Below, piece by piece: positions 21,291-29,131 of a stretch of DNA of 33,064 nucleotides (position 1 is the first letter of the stretch; each line of letters starts with the position of its first letter). The DNA lies in the IMG/VR virus record IMGVR_UViG_3300044712_000673, positions 1-33,064 of that record; one strand, written 5' to 3'. The stretch comes from a virus. Position numbers and translations under genes: made by a program. Under the pieces are notes generated by a model, which did no database searches, was not told the DNA's origin, and saw only the letters and a program-made list of their open reading frames with translations.

Positions 21291-21319
21291 TTGCTTTTTA
21301 TTGTGAGCATACTCATAAT
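21291..21319 (+). promoter_or_regulatory. Rightward early promoter (pL equivalent)
   Basis: TTGCTT (21291-21296) and CATAAT (21314-21319) with a 17-base spacer. The spacer reads TTTATTGTGAGCATACT, closely matching that of the leftward promoter. Predicted start is about 21326. Confidence 0.75.
21304..21315. promoter_or_regulatory. Repressor operator, right pair, site 1
   Basis: TGAGCATACTCA is placed between the -35 and -10 boxes of the rightward promoter, in the same register as left site 1. The flanks ATTG and TAAT extend the symmetry to about 20 bases. Confidence 0.7.
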
Positions 21320-21325
21320 TACACA

Positions 21326-21600
21326 CATCGCAGCCAAGCAAGCCCACCAGCAAGTGAAGCAGCGATGCAGCAACCCCGCCCCGGCGCGCTTGTCGCGCCA
21401 GTTAAGAGCTAAAGGGCGACCCAGGAGCGCAGTACCGGCCAGCAAATGGCGTGAGTCCTCAGAACATGGGCGAGGACGGGGAGAAGCACCGATTTTGCAG
21501 GGCGTGGGAGCGAAGGCCCACGAATTCCAGCCTACTCGGTTGGGAATTTGACGGCTGGCACCGGCCGTTCTTCGCGGGGCGAACCTTCGGGGGAAGGATT
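21326..21600 (+). other. Long structured leader of the early operon
   Basis: About 275 bases separate the predicted start from the first likely gene. Several hairpins are possible: GGCGCG/CGCGCC at 21383-21399, CGTGGG/CCCACG at 21503-21522, ACGGC/GCCGT at 21551-21568, TTCGC/GCGAA at 21571-21583 and CCTTC/GAAGG at 21584-21597. The last would hide the Shine-Dalgarno of the next gene. A 15-codon reading at 21376-21423 is too short to claim. No clear boxA was found. This could hold an antitermination site or translation control. Confidence 0.4.
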
Positions 21601-21921
21601 ATGGGAACACACACACCGGGGCCGTGGTTTTACACGCAAGAAGGCAAAGACGCCTTTGGAATCGTAGAGCGTGATGGAGCTTCGATTCTTCACATGCAAG
21701 CCCTTCAAAACAGCACTGGCGCATCGCATCTTGAAGCCAACGCCCGACTGATCGCCGCCGCGCCTGATCTGCTGGATGCGCTTGATCGCCTGATCTTTGC
21801 CGCCCAGAGCCGTGACATCACGATGGGCTGCCCGATCAACCTTATGACGGTCAAGGCTGAACTGGCAGCCGCAGCCAAACATGCCCGCGCCGTCATCGCC
21901 AAGGCAAAGGGGGAATCATGA
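21601..21921 (+). CDS. Phage early protein of the HTPGPW type
   Basis: 106 residues from ATG at 21601 with GGGGGAAGG four bases upstream. The opening MGTHTPGPWFYTQEGKDAFG and the segment EANARLIAAAPDLLDALDRL are a very common pattern in small phage and prophage proteins near recombination genes; no biochemical role is established. The N-terminal half is beta-rich, the C-terminal half helical with Ala-rich AELAAAAKHARAVIAKAK. Longer upstream readings lack a ribosome site. It is the first gene of the rightward operon and overlaps the next by ATGA. Confidence 0.7.
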   Translation: MGTHTPGPWFYTQEGKDAFGIVERDGASILHMQALQNSTGASHLEANARLIAAAPDLLDALDRLIFAAQSRDITMGCPINLMTVKAELAAAAKHARAVIAKAKGES

Positions 21922-22277
21922 GCACCACGTTCAATTCAGAAGTCATGGCGAACAGGCTTATGCACCGCGCATTGGATCGCCACTACTCCGAGCGCACGCC
22001 GGCCGAGTGCGAGCTTGCCGATCAGTTCGCCCGCCGTACCGATGAGATCCGCGAGGAATTCATTCAGACCCGCGCCGATGAACTCATGAAAGAAGACCCG
22101 GCCGCCCTGCTCCATGAGTCGGACGCGCTCGGGGCGCTCGCCGTGAATCGCATCGTCGCGCTCGTTCAGGGTGGCAGCCATGAATCAGAGATCACGCTGG
22201 CCGCTCGCTTGCTGGTTCATTCCATCCGCTCGATGGCCGAAACCATCGCAGCACGCGAATTCGACCGGAGATATTGA
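21918..22277 (+). CDS. Unknown early protein, 119 aa
   Basis: 119 residues, ATG at 21918 overlapping the preceding TGA. It is almost wholly helical and charged (EVMANRLMHRALDRHYSERT, CELADQFARRTDEIREEFIQ, ESEITLAARLLVHSIRSMAE) with no membrane segment. The regular spacing of hydrophobics suggests a helical bundle or dimer. No recognised family. It is the second gene of the early operon upstream of the recombinase. Confidence 0.5.
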   Translation: MSTTFNSEVMANRLMHRALDRHYSERTPAECELADQFARRTDEIREEFIQTRADELMKEDPAALLHESDALGALAVNRIVALVQGGSHESEITLAARLLVHSIRSMAETIAAREFDRRY

Positions 22278-22278
22278 A

Positions 22279-22593
22279 ATGAGACTACGCGACCGAATCC
22301 GTATTCGCTTCGGCATGTTCTGGCCGTCCTCGCGCCCCGCTGTCCCATGGCGGGAAACCTTCTACCTCTTCCTGATCCTGCTCGGCTACGGGGTGGTGTG
22401 TGAGCTTGATTACCGCGACGAGGTTATCCGTGAAGCCCAGGCGCAAGCCGAAGCGCACCGCATAACCGCCGAGAGGGCGCTCGACTGCATCAACGGGAAG
22501 AGCCCCCTCGGGTCGATTGATCGCCCGAAGCGCAGCGCGAATGACTTCGGTAAGACCGTCGTCGTCTGCAAGACGGAAGAGCTCGATGTCTGA
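22279..22593 (+). CDS. Single-TM early protein, 104 aa
   Basis: 104 residues, ATG at 22279 one base after the previous stop, with GGAG upstream. The N-terminus is basic (MRLRDRIRIRFGMFW), then residues about 25-43 (RETFYLFLILLGYGVVCEL) form one membrane segment, followed by a helical charged domain (EVIREAQAQAEAHRITAERA) and a short tail ending CKTEELDV. The basic N-terminus is likely cytoplasmic. Function unknown. Confidence 0.5.
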   Translation: MRLRDRIRIRFGMFWPSSRPAVPWRETFYLFLILLGYGVVCELDYRDEVIREAQAQAEAHRITAERALDCINGKSPLGSIDRPKRSANDFGKTVVVCKTEELDV

Positions 22594-22771
22594 CTTTCTG
22601 ACAAGCGAGAACTGCGGAGGCTGCCAGGAGTTGATGTTGATCTGCGGGCGGCCGTTCTGCACCGGCTACGACACCCACCTTCGCCGCGACACCAGCATGA
22701 ACCCTGTGCGCTGCGGTGAATGCCTCGAATCCTCGGCCCGCAACAGTGAGCCGGATGACCAAAACGACTAG
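22586..22771 (+). CDS. Small cysteine-rich protein, 61 aa
   Basis: 61 residues, ATG at 22586 overlapping the previous gene by eight bases. Six cysteines appear as CGGC, C, C and CGEC (residues 10-46), which would suit one or two zinc sites. The C-terminus is acidic and disordered. The gene stops 10 bases before the Bet gene; the GGAG ahead of Bet follows its last codon. Function not recognised. Confidence 0.5.
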   Translation: MSDFLTSENCGGCQELMLICGRPFCTGYDTHLRRDTSMNPVRCGECLESSARNSEPDDQND

Positions 22772-22781
22772 GAGCGAAACC

Positions 22782-23705
22782 ATGTCAGCACTTGCTATAG
22801 CAAAACCGGCCGCACTTCCGGCCCTGCAAATGGACGAGAAGGAACTGATGTCCGTCCTTCAAAATTCCCTCTACCCCGGCGCGAAGGAAGAGAGCATCAA
22901 GCTCGTCGTCGGCTACTGCCGCGCCTCCGGCTTGGACCCGATGCAAAAGCCGGTGCACTTGGTCCCGATGTCGGTCAAGAAGGCCGGAACCAAGGATTAC
23001 GAGTGGCGCGATGTCGTCATGCCGGGGATCGGGCTGTATCGCACCCAGGCCGCCCGCTCTGGCGCGTATGCCGGGATGACTGAGCCCGAGTTTGGCGAGG
23101 ATGTTACCGAGAACATCGGCAACGTCACGATCACCTATCCGCGCTGGTGCAAGATCACCATCAAGCGCCAGATGCCCAACGGGGCCATCGTTGAATTCAC
23201 GGCGATGGAATTCTGGAAAGAGAACTACGCCACGGCCGGGAAGGACACCGCCGCGCCGAATACGATGTGGAAGAAACGGCCCTACGCGCAACTGGCGAAG
23301 TGTGCCGAGGCCCAGGCGCTTCGCAAGGCATTCCCGGAGATCGGGGCCGCGCCAACGGCAGAGGAAATGGAAGGCAAGCCGGTCGCCTACGAGGACGACT
23401 ACAAGGCCACCACCATCGACGGATCTACCGGCGAAATCATCCCGCCGAAGCAGACCGCGCTCCCCAACTACACCGCCGAGCAATTCGCCGCCAACTTGCC
23501 GAAGTGGGCGGACCTGATCCGATCTGGGAAGAAGTCTGCCGACCAGATCATTGCCACCGTCAGCAGCAAAGCCACGCTATCCGATGAACAGAAGGCGACC
23601 ATCCGAACGGTTAAAGCTGCGCCGCCGCAAAGCGACGTGATGACCGAAGAAGAGATCGCCGCCGCCCGTGCCAAAGAAATGGAGGAAGCAAATGCAAACG
23701 CTTGA
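22782..23705 (+). CDS. bet: Recombination protein Bet (ssDNA annealase)
   Basis: 307 residues, ATG at 22782 with GGAG upstream. The region SLYPGAKEESIKLVVGYCRA, then SGLDPMQKPVHLVPMSVKKA and WRDVVMPGIGLYRTQAARSG, is the Red-beta/RecT-like core. YATAGKDTAAPNTMWKKRPYAQLAKCAEAQ is the usual later part of the fold. It anneals complementary single strands coated by its oligomers, working with the exonuclease encoded next. The stop overlaps the exonuclease start by 14 bases. The C-terminal 90 residues are variable and rich in Glu/Ala. Confidence 0.88.
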   Translation: MSALAIAKPAALPALQMDEKELMSVLQNSLYPGAKEESIKLVVGYCRASGLDPMQKPVHLVPMSVKKAGTKDYEWRDVVMPGIGLYRTQAARSGAYAGMTEPEFGEDVTENIGNVTITYPRWCKITIKRQMPNGAIVEFTAMEFWKENYATAGKDTAAPNTMWKKRPYAQLAKCAEAQALRKAFPEIGAAPTAEEMEGKPVAYEDDYKATTIDGSTGEIIPPKQTALPNYTAEQFAANLPKWADLIRSGKKSADQIIATVSSKATLSDEQKATIRTVKAAPPQSDVMTEEEIAAARAKEMEEANANA

Positions 23706-25350
23706 TCTTATCCAGGGTAGCCCCGAATGGAAGGCCGCCCGCGCCAACTACTTCACCGCCAGCGAAGCACCGGCCATGCTTGGATTGTCGAAGTACGTCA
23801 CTCGCTCCGAACTCCTGCGCCACAAGGCCACCGGAATCGAAGAGGACATCGACCCGGCCAAGCAACGGCTATTCGATGCGGGGCATGAATCCGAGGCCGC
23901 TGCGCGTCCGTTTGTTGAGGCGTTCTTGCAGGAGGACCTATTCCCCTGCACGGGAACTCTCGAAGTGAATGGCTTGCCGCTTCTGGCGAGCTTTGATGGC
24001 CTGACGATGGATGAATCGATTGTCTGGGAAAACAAGCTCAGTAACTCCCATCTGCGCGACCTGATTGTGGCCAAGGAACTCGACGGCACCTATTGGCCGC
24101 AAGTCGAGCAGCAGTTGCTTGTGAGCGGCGCATCGCGTTGCTACTTCACAGCCAGCGACGGCACCAAAGAAGGAACCATCGGCTTCTGGTACGAGTCGCA
24201 ACCCGCCCGCCGTGAGCAACTGCTCGCCGGCTGGAGGCAATTCGCCGCCGACCTCGCCGCCTATCAGCACACCGAGTCCGCACCGGCCGCCGTCGCCGCG
24301 CCGATTGCCGATCTCCCCGCGCTTGCCATTCAAATCTCTGGCCGCGTTGTGGCGTCGAACCTGGGCGAGTGGAAATCCATCGTGGTTGCGCGCATCGATG
24401 AAATCAGCACCGACCTGAAAACCGACGAAGACTTCGCCACCGCTGACAAGCTGGTGAAGTTCCTTGACGAAGGCGAGAAGAAGATTGACCTCGTGAAGTC
24501 TCAAGCCCAGTCCCAGGCCGCCGACATCGATGCGGTCTTCCGCGCCATGGACGAGATCAAGGCCAGCATGCGGGCCAAGCGCCTTGAGTTGGACAAGCTG
24601 GTGAAGTCGAAGAAGGAAAGCATCCGGGCCGAGATCCTGGCCGACGTGCAAAACCGTTTCCGCACGCACATCACCACACTGAACCAGCGCCTTGGCGGCG
24701 ACTACCTCACCACGATTGCCACTGGCTTTGCCGACGCCATGAAGGGCAAGAAGACCGTCGCCAGCTTGCGCGATGCCGTCGATACCGAACTGGCGCGGCA
24801 GAAGATTGCCGCCAACGAAGTGGCCGACCGCATCGAGATCAATCGCAAGGTGATGGAGCAACTTTGTGACCCGGCCATTCTGTTTCCAGACTTCAAGCAA
24901 GTCTGCCAGAAGGGGACCGAGGACTTTGCGAACCTCGTCGCCAGCCGAGTGACGCAGCACAAGGCGGCCGAAGAGAAGCGGCAGGAAGCCGAACGCGCAA
25001 AGATTCGCGCCGAGGAAGAGGCACGCGCCTCCGCCAGGGTCAAAGCGGAACAGGAAGAAGCAGAGCGTCAGCGCAGGGTGGAAGAGGCGGCAAGGGTGGC
25101 CCAGGCCATTGCAACACCAGAACCGACACCAGAGCCAACAAAAGCGCCGGCAGTCAGCACTGTAACGCTGGCCGATGTCTCAGTTGCCACCGCAAAAGCC
25201 ACATTCAAACAGTCCCGCCCCTCCGACGAGGAAATCATTCAAGTCCTATCCCTGCATTACCGAGTTCATGAGTCGAAGGTGATCGAGTGGCTTTGCGAGA
25301 TCGACCTTTCCTCGGCCAGTGAGCGCATGGCGGAAGAGTTCGCGGCGTAA
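23692..25350 (+). CDS. YqaJ-type exonuclease with long C-terminal extension
   Basis: 552 residues from ATG at 23692 (GGAGGAAGC upstream). Residues 1-200 are a YqaJ/lambda-exo type nuclease: GSPEWKAARANYFTASEA, HESEAAARPFVEAF, Asp102 in LLASFDG, Glu113 and Lys115 in VWENKLS (ExK), and Gln137-Gln140 in QVEQQL. The remaining 350 residues have helices and a coiled coil (EEKRQEAERAKIRAEEEARA) and a final SLHYRVHESKVIEWL region; part resembles DUF1351-type phage proteins. Lambda exo is only 226 residues, so the extension is notable. It should resect ends to feed the Bet annealase. Confidence 0.83.
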   Translation: MQTLDLIQGSPEWKAARANYFTASEAPAMLGLSKYVTRSELLRHKATGIEEDIDPAKQRLFDAGHESEAAARPFVEAFLQEDLFPCTGTLEVNGLPLLASFDGLTMDESIVWENKLSNSHLRDLIVAKELDGTYWPQVEQQLLVSGASRCYFTASDGTKEGTIGFWYESQPARREQLLAGWRQFAADLAAYQHTESAPAAVAAPIADLPALAIQISGRVVASNLGEWKSIVVARIDEISTDLKTDEDFATADKLVKFLDEGEKKIDLVKSQAQSQAADIDAVFRAMDEIKASMRAKRLELDKLVKSKKESIRAEILADVQNRFRTHITTLNQRLGGDYLTTIATGFADAMKGKKTVASLRDAVDTELARQKIAANEVADRIEINRKVMEQLCDPAILFPDFKQVCQKGTEDFANLVASRVTQHKAAEEKRQEAERAKIRAEEEARASARVKAEQEEAERQRRVEEAARVAQAIATPEPTPEPTKAPAVSTVTLADVSVATAKATFKQSRPSDEEIIQVLSLHYRVHESKVIEWLCEIDLSSASERMAEEFAA

Positions 25351-25444
25351 CGATCAATGGGCCGAAAGCTGAATAACGCTCCCCGCGTTTCCCCCGTCAG
25401 TGAGTAGGCCCACCCATTTCATTAACCAAAAAGGTAACGAAAAC

Positions 25445-25657
25445 ATGGCAACAAGCAAACGCATCTACGCAGTGAAGGACAAGACCAACAGCATCGACTA
25501 CCTCGTGAAGGCGACAACCCCGGCCCAGGCCGTCCGGCATATCGCCAAGGGGCAGTTTGATGTTCAGCCGGCATCTGCCCTTGAGGCTGTTGAAGCGATC
25601 AACAAGGGCGTTGTCGTCCATGACGCCGAAGAGCAGCAACCCACCACCACTGAGTAA
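25445..25657 (+). CDS. Unknown small protein, 70 aa
   Basis: 70 residues, ATG at 25445 with AAGGTAACG upstream. The sequence (MATSKRIYAVKDKTNSIDYL, then VKATTPAQAVRHIAKGQFDV) reads as a beta-beta-alpha fold common in small early phage proteins that sit beside Bet/exonuclease. The last 12 residues are Gln/Thr/Glu. Function unknown. A 94-base gap without a gene precedes it; nothing in that gap is recognised. Confidence 0.6.
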   Translation: MATSKRIYAVKDKTNSIDYLVKATTPAQAVRHIAKGQFDVQPASALEAVEAINKGVVVHDAEEQQPTTTE

Positions 25658-25670
25658 GGAGCAGGAAGAC

Positions 25671-26027
25671 ATGACGAAACCAATCAACGAGAACATCCGC
25701 GACGTGCGGATTGAAGACGAAAACGGCGACCTTCGCCCGGTGCTCGACGTGGCCGGCGCGAAGTTGTCCGAGGTCATCGCCGCCGTCGTCGCCAACAACA
25801 AGGCCGGCAGCCTGACGATGAAGATCGACATCAAGCCGAGCACCGCCGGAGCCCTGGCGGTCAAGGCCGACGTGAAGATCACCAAGCCGAAGGGGCTCCC
25901 GCCGGAGTCGCTGCTGTGGCCAACACCGGACGGCAATCTCATGGCCGACGATCCGCGCCAAACGAAGCTCGAACTCAAGCCGGTGGCTACTGAGCCGGCC
26001 CGCGAGCTTAAGACTGTGAGCGCGTAA
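25671..26027 (+). CDS. Unknown early protein, 118 aa
   Basis: 118 residues, ATG at 25671 after AAGGAGCAGGAAGAC. A pattern of DVAGAKLSEVIAAVVANNKA, followed by SLTMKIDIKPSTAGALAVKA and DVKITKPKGLPPESLLWPT, suggests an alpha/beta fold with paired strands. It is a familiar neighbour of DUF2303 genes in phages, but no function is known. The C-terminal 30 residues look flexible. Confidence 0.6.
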   Translation: MTKPINENIRDVRIEDENGDLRPVLDVAGAKLSEVIAAVVANNKAGSLTMKIDIKPSTAGALAVKADVKITKPKGLPPESLLWPTPDGNLMADDPRQTKLELKPVATEPARELKTVSA

Positions 26028-26037
26028 GGAGATCGAC

Positions 26038-26892
26038 ATGGAAGAGAAAAACAACATTTCGGATCTCCTTGGCGCTGGTTCGGCGCTTGGCTCTCCGCGC
26101 ATGCCGCTGGTGGATGCCCAAGATAACGGGATCCTCAAGGGAGTTAATACTCCCTATGCCGTAGTACCGGAAGGCTACACGCTCAAAAGCCTTGAGCAGT
26201 TCATGCACGCTCCGACCCGCAAGCACGCAGCCGTCACGGTATCTGACTCCAGCAGCTTCATTGCCTACACCAAGAAACACGGGAGCCTTGCCGAATGCGT
26301 GATCTACGCCGACATCGACTCAACCACCAGCATGTTCTACCTGATCGCCGTCATTAACGACAACGCGGCAGACCGTCCATTGTGGCGGGACCATACCTGC
26401 ACGTTCGCGCCCAAGCAGTCCGTCGAGTGGGTCCGCTGGTCCAGCAACAACAAGCGCCAGATGAATCAAGCCGACTTCGCCACATGGCTTGAAGACAACC
26501 AGGGCGACGTGCGCTCCGTCAATGGGTCGCCGTCCGGCGCTGACATCCTGGCGATGGCGCAAGCCTTTGAGGTCAACGCCGACAAGCGCGTGAAGAGCCA
26601 CGTCAACCTGCAATCGGGTGGCGTTCGCTTTGAGTTTGTCGAGGACGAGACGAAAGACACCCGCACCAGCATGGAGGCGTTCCGGCGCTTCACGCTAGCC
26701 CTTCCGGTATTCGATGGCAGCAGTGATGCCTACCCGGTTGAGGCCCGCTTGAAGTACCGCGACACCGGCGGGAAGGTTTCATTCTGGTACGAACTCATTC
26801 GCCCGGATCGCGCTTTTAAGACGGCCGTTCAATCGGAGCTAGAGCAAATCAAGGCCGGCACGGGATTCATGATCCTGCAAGGCAAACCCTAA
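26038..26892 (+). CDS. DUF2303 (YfdQ-like) protein
   Basis: 284 residues, ATG at 26038 with AAGGAG upstream. Typical family features: YAVVPEGYTLKSLEQFMHAP, ASSFIAYTKKHG-like SSSFIAYTKKHG, YADIDSTTSMFYLIAVIND, HTCTFAPKQSVEWVRWSSNN and NQADFATWLEDN, with a beta-rich C-terminal half. DUF2303 proteins are widespread in phage early regions next to recombination and SSB genes; their role is unestablished. Full length for the family. A strong hairpin follows the stop. Confidence 0.82.
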   Translation: MEEKNNISDLLGAGSALGSPRMPLVDAQDNGILKGVNTPYAVVPEGYTLKSLEQFMHAPTRKHAAVTVSDSSSFIAYTKKHGSLAECVIYADIDSTTSMFYLIAVINDNAADRPLWRDHTCTFAPKQSVEWVRWSSNNKRQMNQADFATWLEDNQGDVRSVNGSPSGADILAMAQAFEVNADKRVKSHVNLQSGGVRFEFVEDETKDTRTSMEAFRRFTLALPVFDGSSDAYPVEARLKYRDTGGKVSFWYELIRPDRAFKTAVQSELEQIKAGTGFMILQGKP

Positions 26893-26899
26893 CCACCAA

Positions 26900-26920
26900 G
26901 GGGCGGCGCGATGCCGCCCC
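26900..26920 (+). other. Perfect GC hairpin before ssb
   Basis: GGGGCGGC (26900-26907) and GCCGCCCC (26913-26920) form a perfect eight-pair stem with a five-base loop, without a U-run. It lies between the DUF2303 and SSB genes; an upstream in-frame ATG for SSB (26911) falls in it. It may be an mRNA processing or stability element. Confidence 0.62.
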
Positions 26921-26940
26921 GCAACTATCTGGGAAAGATC

Positions 26941-27477
26941 ATGGCATCAGTTAATCACGTAATCCTCGTGGGCCACCTGGGCAAGGATGTTGAGCTCAGG
27001 TACATGCCGAACGGCGATGCAGTCGCAAACGTCAGTCTCGCCACGTCGGAAAGCTGGAAGGATAAGCAAAGCGGCGAGCAGCGCGAGAACACCGAATGGC
27101 ACAGGCTCGTCATGTTCCGCCGCCTCGCCGAGGTTGCTGGCCAATACCTCAAGAAGGGCTCATTGATCTACATCGAGGGCAAGATCAAAACTCGGGAATA
27201 CGAAAAGGATGGCGTCAAGCGGTTCATCACCGAGATCCACGTCAATGAAATGAAGATGCTCGGCAAGCGCGAAGGCGGCGAGCGAGACGGTGAAGAAGCG
27301 AAACCCAAAGCACAAAGGGAAAGCCGGCAGCCGGCCGGTGGTGGTGGCGGAAACAGCGCCGGCAGCTTCAACGATTTTGATGATGATATTCCGTTCCTTT
27401 CGCATGATGCCTCGTGCGATATGCAGAGCGGCCTGTCTCGCCGGATGCACCGCAACGGAGGCAAGACATGCGATTGA
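26941..27477 (+). CDS. ssb: Single-stranded DNA-binding protein
   Basis: 178 residues from ATG at 26941 (GGGAAAG upstream). OB-fold residues 1-107 show [40 protein letters not shown] and [20 protein letters not shown], as in bacterial SSB. A Gly-rich linker follows, and the acidic tip DFDDDIPF occurs at residues 145-152. In ordinary SSBs this tip ends the protein, but here 26 more residues follow (ending [12 protein letters not shown]). This may alter partner recruitment. The next gene starts within its last codons. Confidence 0.88.
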   Translation: MASVNHVILVGHLGKDVELRYMPNGDAVANVSLATSESWKDKQSGEQRENTEWHRLVMFRRLAEVAGQYLKKGSLIYIEGKIKTREYEKDGVKRFITEIHVNEMKMLGKREGGERDGEEAKPKAQRESRQPAGGGGGNSAGSFNDFDDDIPFLSHDASCDMQSGLSRRMHRNGGKTCD

Positions 27478-27656
27478 TCTTCAAAGACGGCGTAACGATC
27501 GAACTCGTCAACCTGCACACCAACCAAGGCGGAGTCACCGGAGAAGAGCGGTTCTGCCCTGCCTCGGGCTTGTGGGCCATCCCTGGCGGCAAGATCGCCA
27601 CAACGAATCAGGTGGTCGTGTTCGCCATGAATAATGACGTGAAGGTGGCAGCATGA
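27468..27656 (+). CDS. Unknown small protein, 62 aa
   Basis: 62 residues; ATG at 27468 has GGAGG six bases upstream, within the end of ssb. Beta-rich ([20 protein letters not shown], then [20 protein letters not shown]). No motif beyond a single cysteine. Its stop overlaps the dUTPase start by ATGA. Function not recognised. Confidence 0.55.
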   Translation: MRLIFKDGVTIELVNLHTNQGGVTGEERFCPASGLWAIPGGKIATTNQVVVFAMNNDVKVAA

Positions 27657-28090
27657 AAGCAATCCACCTGAACATCGAGATCTGCGACATAGCCCTGACG
27701 CCAGCCTACGCAACACGCGGATCCGCCGCGATGGATCTGCGCTCGCGGGTCAGTGCCGATATTCCCCCTGGCAAGCGTCTCATCATCCCGACTGGCCTAC
27801 GCATTCAACTTCCCGAGGGCTACTGCGCGGAAGTGCAGCCGCGCTCCGGGCTGGCCATCAAGCACGGAATCACCGTGCTGAATACGCCGGGACTGATCGA
27901 CTCCGATTATCGCGGGGAGATCGGCGTGATCCTGGTCAACCACAGCGACCAGCATTTCAACATCAACTACGGGGACCGCATCGCTCAGTTGAAAGTGTCC
28001 GAATACGTCCGCGCATGCGTTGAGATTGTGCCGGCCATCGACATGGACACCGAGCGCGGGACTGGCGGTTTTGGGAGCACTGGAAAGTGA
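27653..28090 (+). CDS. dut: dUTPase (trimeric)
   Basis: 145 residues, the normal length. All five dUTPase motifs are visible: I AAMDLRS (25-31), [11 protein letters not shown] (63-71), [16 protein letters not shown] (80-92, catalytic Asp), IV GDRIAQL (107-113), [12 protein letters not shown] (134-144). It hydrolyses dUTP to dUMP and pyrophosphate, keeping uracil out of phage DNA and supplying dTMP synthesis. ATG at 27653 couples to the preceding stop. Confidence 0.95.
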   Translation: MKAIHLNIEICDIALTPAYATRGSAAMDLRSRVSADIPPGKRLIIPTGLRIQLPEGYCAEVQPRSGLAIKHGITVLNTPGLIDSDYRGEIGVILVNHSDQHFNINYGDRIAQLKVSEYVRACVEIVPAIDMDTERGTGGFGSTGK

Positions 28091-28281
28091 GCCTTGACGA
28101 ACGCCTACCCGTGCAGTCCTGCATGTACGGCTGCCACAGCGATCTCGACAAATACAAGGAGATCCGCCGGACCGTGTGCGAATTCCCGATGCGGCACACC
28201 GAGAAGGCATGCGACGGTTGCGAGCGTGTTGGCTGCGGCGAAGCGATCACCCGGCCGGTTTCGCATAAGGGGGCCACATGA
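28087..28281 (+). CDS. Small cysteine-rich protein, 64 aa
   Basis: 64 residues with a GTG start at 28087 in GTGA overlap with the dUTPase stop and GGGAGC upstream. Cysteines in CMYGC, C, CDGC and C positions suggest zinc binding. The sequence [20 protein letters not shown] is charged, without a membrane segment. The family is not recognised. Confidence 0.5.
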   Translation: MSLDERLPVQSCMYGCHSDLDKYKEIRRTVCEFPMRHTEKACDGCERVGCGEAITRPVSHKGAT

Positions 28282-28478
28282 ACATCACCAGACGCCTACC
28301 TAACGACGTATCCCGCTGCCAAGGCACGCGCTGCGATGTCCGGCACCTGTGCGCCCGACACACGGCGGAATGCCGTGCTCCGGTGAGCATGATGGACTTT
28401 TCTGTGCTCGGGCCGGTGGTTGATCGCACCGAGTTGTGCGGGAACTTCATCAGCAACGAAGTGAAGGATGCAGCATGA
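28278..28478 (+). CDS. Small cysteine-rich protein, 66 aa
   Basis: 66 residues, ATG at 28278 coupled to the previous stop (ATGA). [20 protein letters not shown], followed by VRHLCARHTAECRAP, has the CxxxxC...C...C spacing seen in small phage zinc-binding proteins. The C-terminal half is less conserved-looking. Function not recognised. Couples by ATGA to the next gene. Confidence 0.5.
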   Translation: MNITRRLPNDVSRCQGTRCDVRHLCARHTAECRAPVSMMDFSVLGPVVDRTELCGNFISNEVKDAA

Positions 28479-29131
28479 GCCACCAACCCACAGAGCAATC
28501 CTTTCTCAAGGACGTGGCCGAGCATGAAATGCACGTCCTGATGGACAACGGCATCTACCGGCATATCAGGTTCAAGAAGCCCGGAACAGGCTGCTTTCAC
28601 TTCGACCTGATTACCTACCCTGGATATTTGGTCTATTCGGGCGACATGGGCTGCTACGTCTTTTCGCGGCTGGAAGACATGTTCGAGTTCTTCCGCACAG
28701 ACCGCGAGCATCGCCACATGCGCAACGGCGAAACGCTGGCGATCAATCTCGGCTACTGGTCGGAGAAGTTGCGCGCTGTGGATAGTTGCATGAAAAAAGG
28801 CAGCGCCACCGAGATGGATGAGGATCGCGTCAAGGTGGTCATCAACGAGTACCGCGTTGGCTGGATGCGCGACTACCGGCATGAGTTGGACAAGGACGAG
28901 CGGCGCGATCTTTGGGAGTCCGTCCAGTACGAAGTGCTCGACAAAGATGGTCCCGATGAAATGCTGCGTGCAGCACACGAGTTCAGCGAGCGCCATGGTG
29001 GCATGACGTTCCAGTTTGACGACATCTGGGAACATAACTTCGAGCGCTTCACCTATCACTTTGTCTGGTGCTGCTACGCACTGGCATGGGGGATTCAGAA
29101 GTATGACGAGTATCCGGAGTTCGCCAAGTGA
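28475..29131 (+). CDS. Unknown early protein, 218 aa
   Basis: 218 residues, ATG at 28475 overlapping the previous stop. The sequence contains IYRHIRFKKPGTGCFHFDLI, TYPGYLVYSGDMGCYVFSRL and EDMFEFFRTDREHRHM, a pattern recalled from uncharacterised proteins of many Gram-negative phages, rich in aromatic and charged residues. The C-terminal half is helical and ends YDEYPEFAK. No catalytic motif is evident. Its length suggests a discrete globular domain of unknown role. Confidence 0.6.
   Translation: MSHQPTEQSFLKDVAEHEMHVLMDNGIYRHIRFKKPGTGCFHFDLITYPGYLVYSGDMGCYVFSRLEDMFEFFRTDREHRHMRNGETLAINLGYWSEKLRAVDSCMKKGSATEMDEDRVKVVINEYRVGWMRDYRHELDKDERRDLWESVQYEVLDKDGPDEMLRAAHEFSERHGGMTFQFDDIWEHNFERFTYHFVWCCYALAWGIQKYDEYPEFAK

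Noticed and set aside
22785-23483. Long open frame on the minus strand opposite the Bet gene
   Set aside because: It is the antisense of a clear Bet frame; high third-position GC makes long antisense frames common here, and the translation has shadow-like Arg/Gly/His composition.
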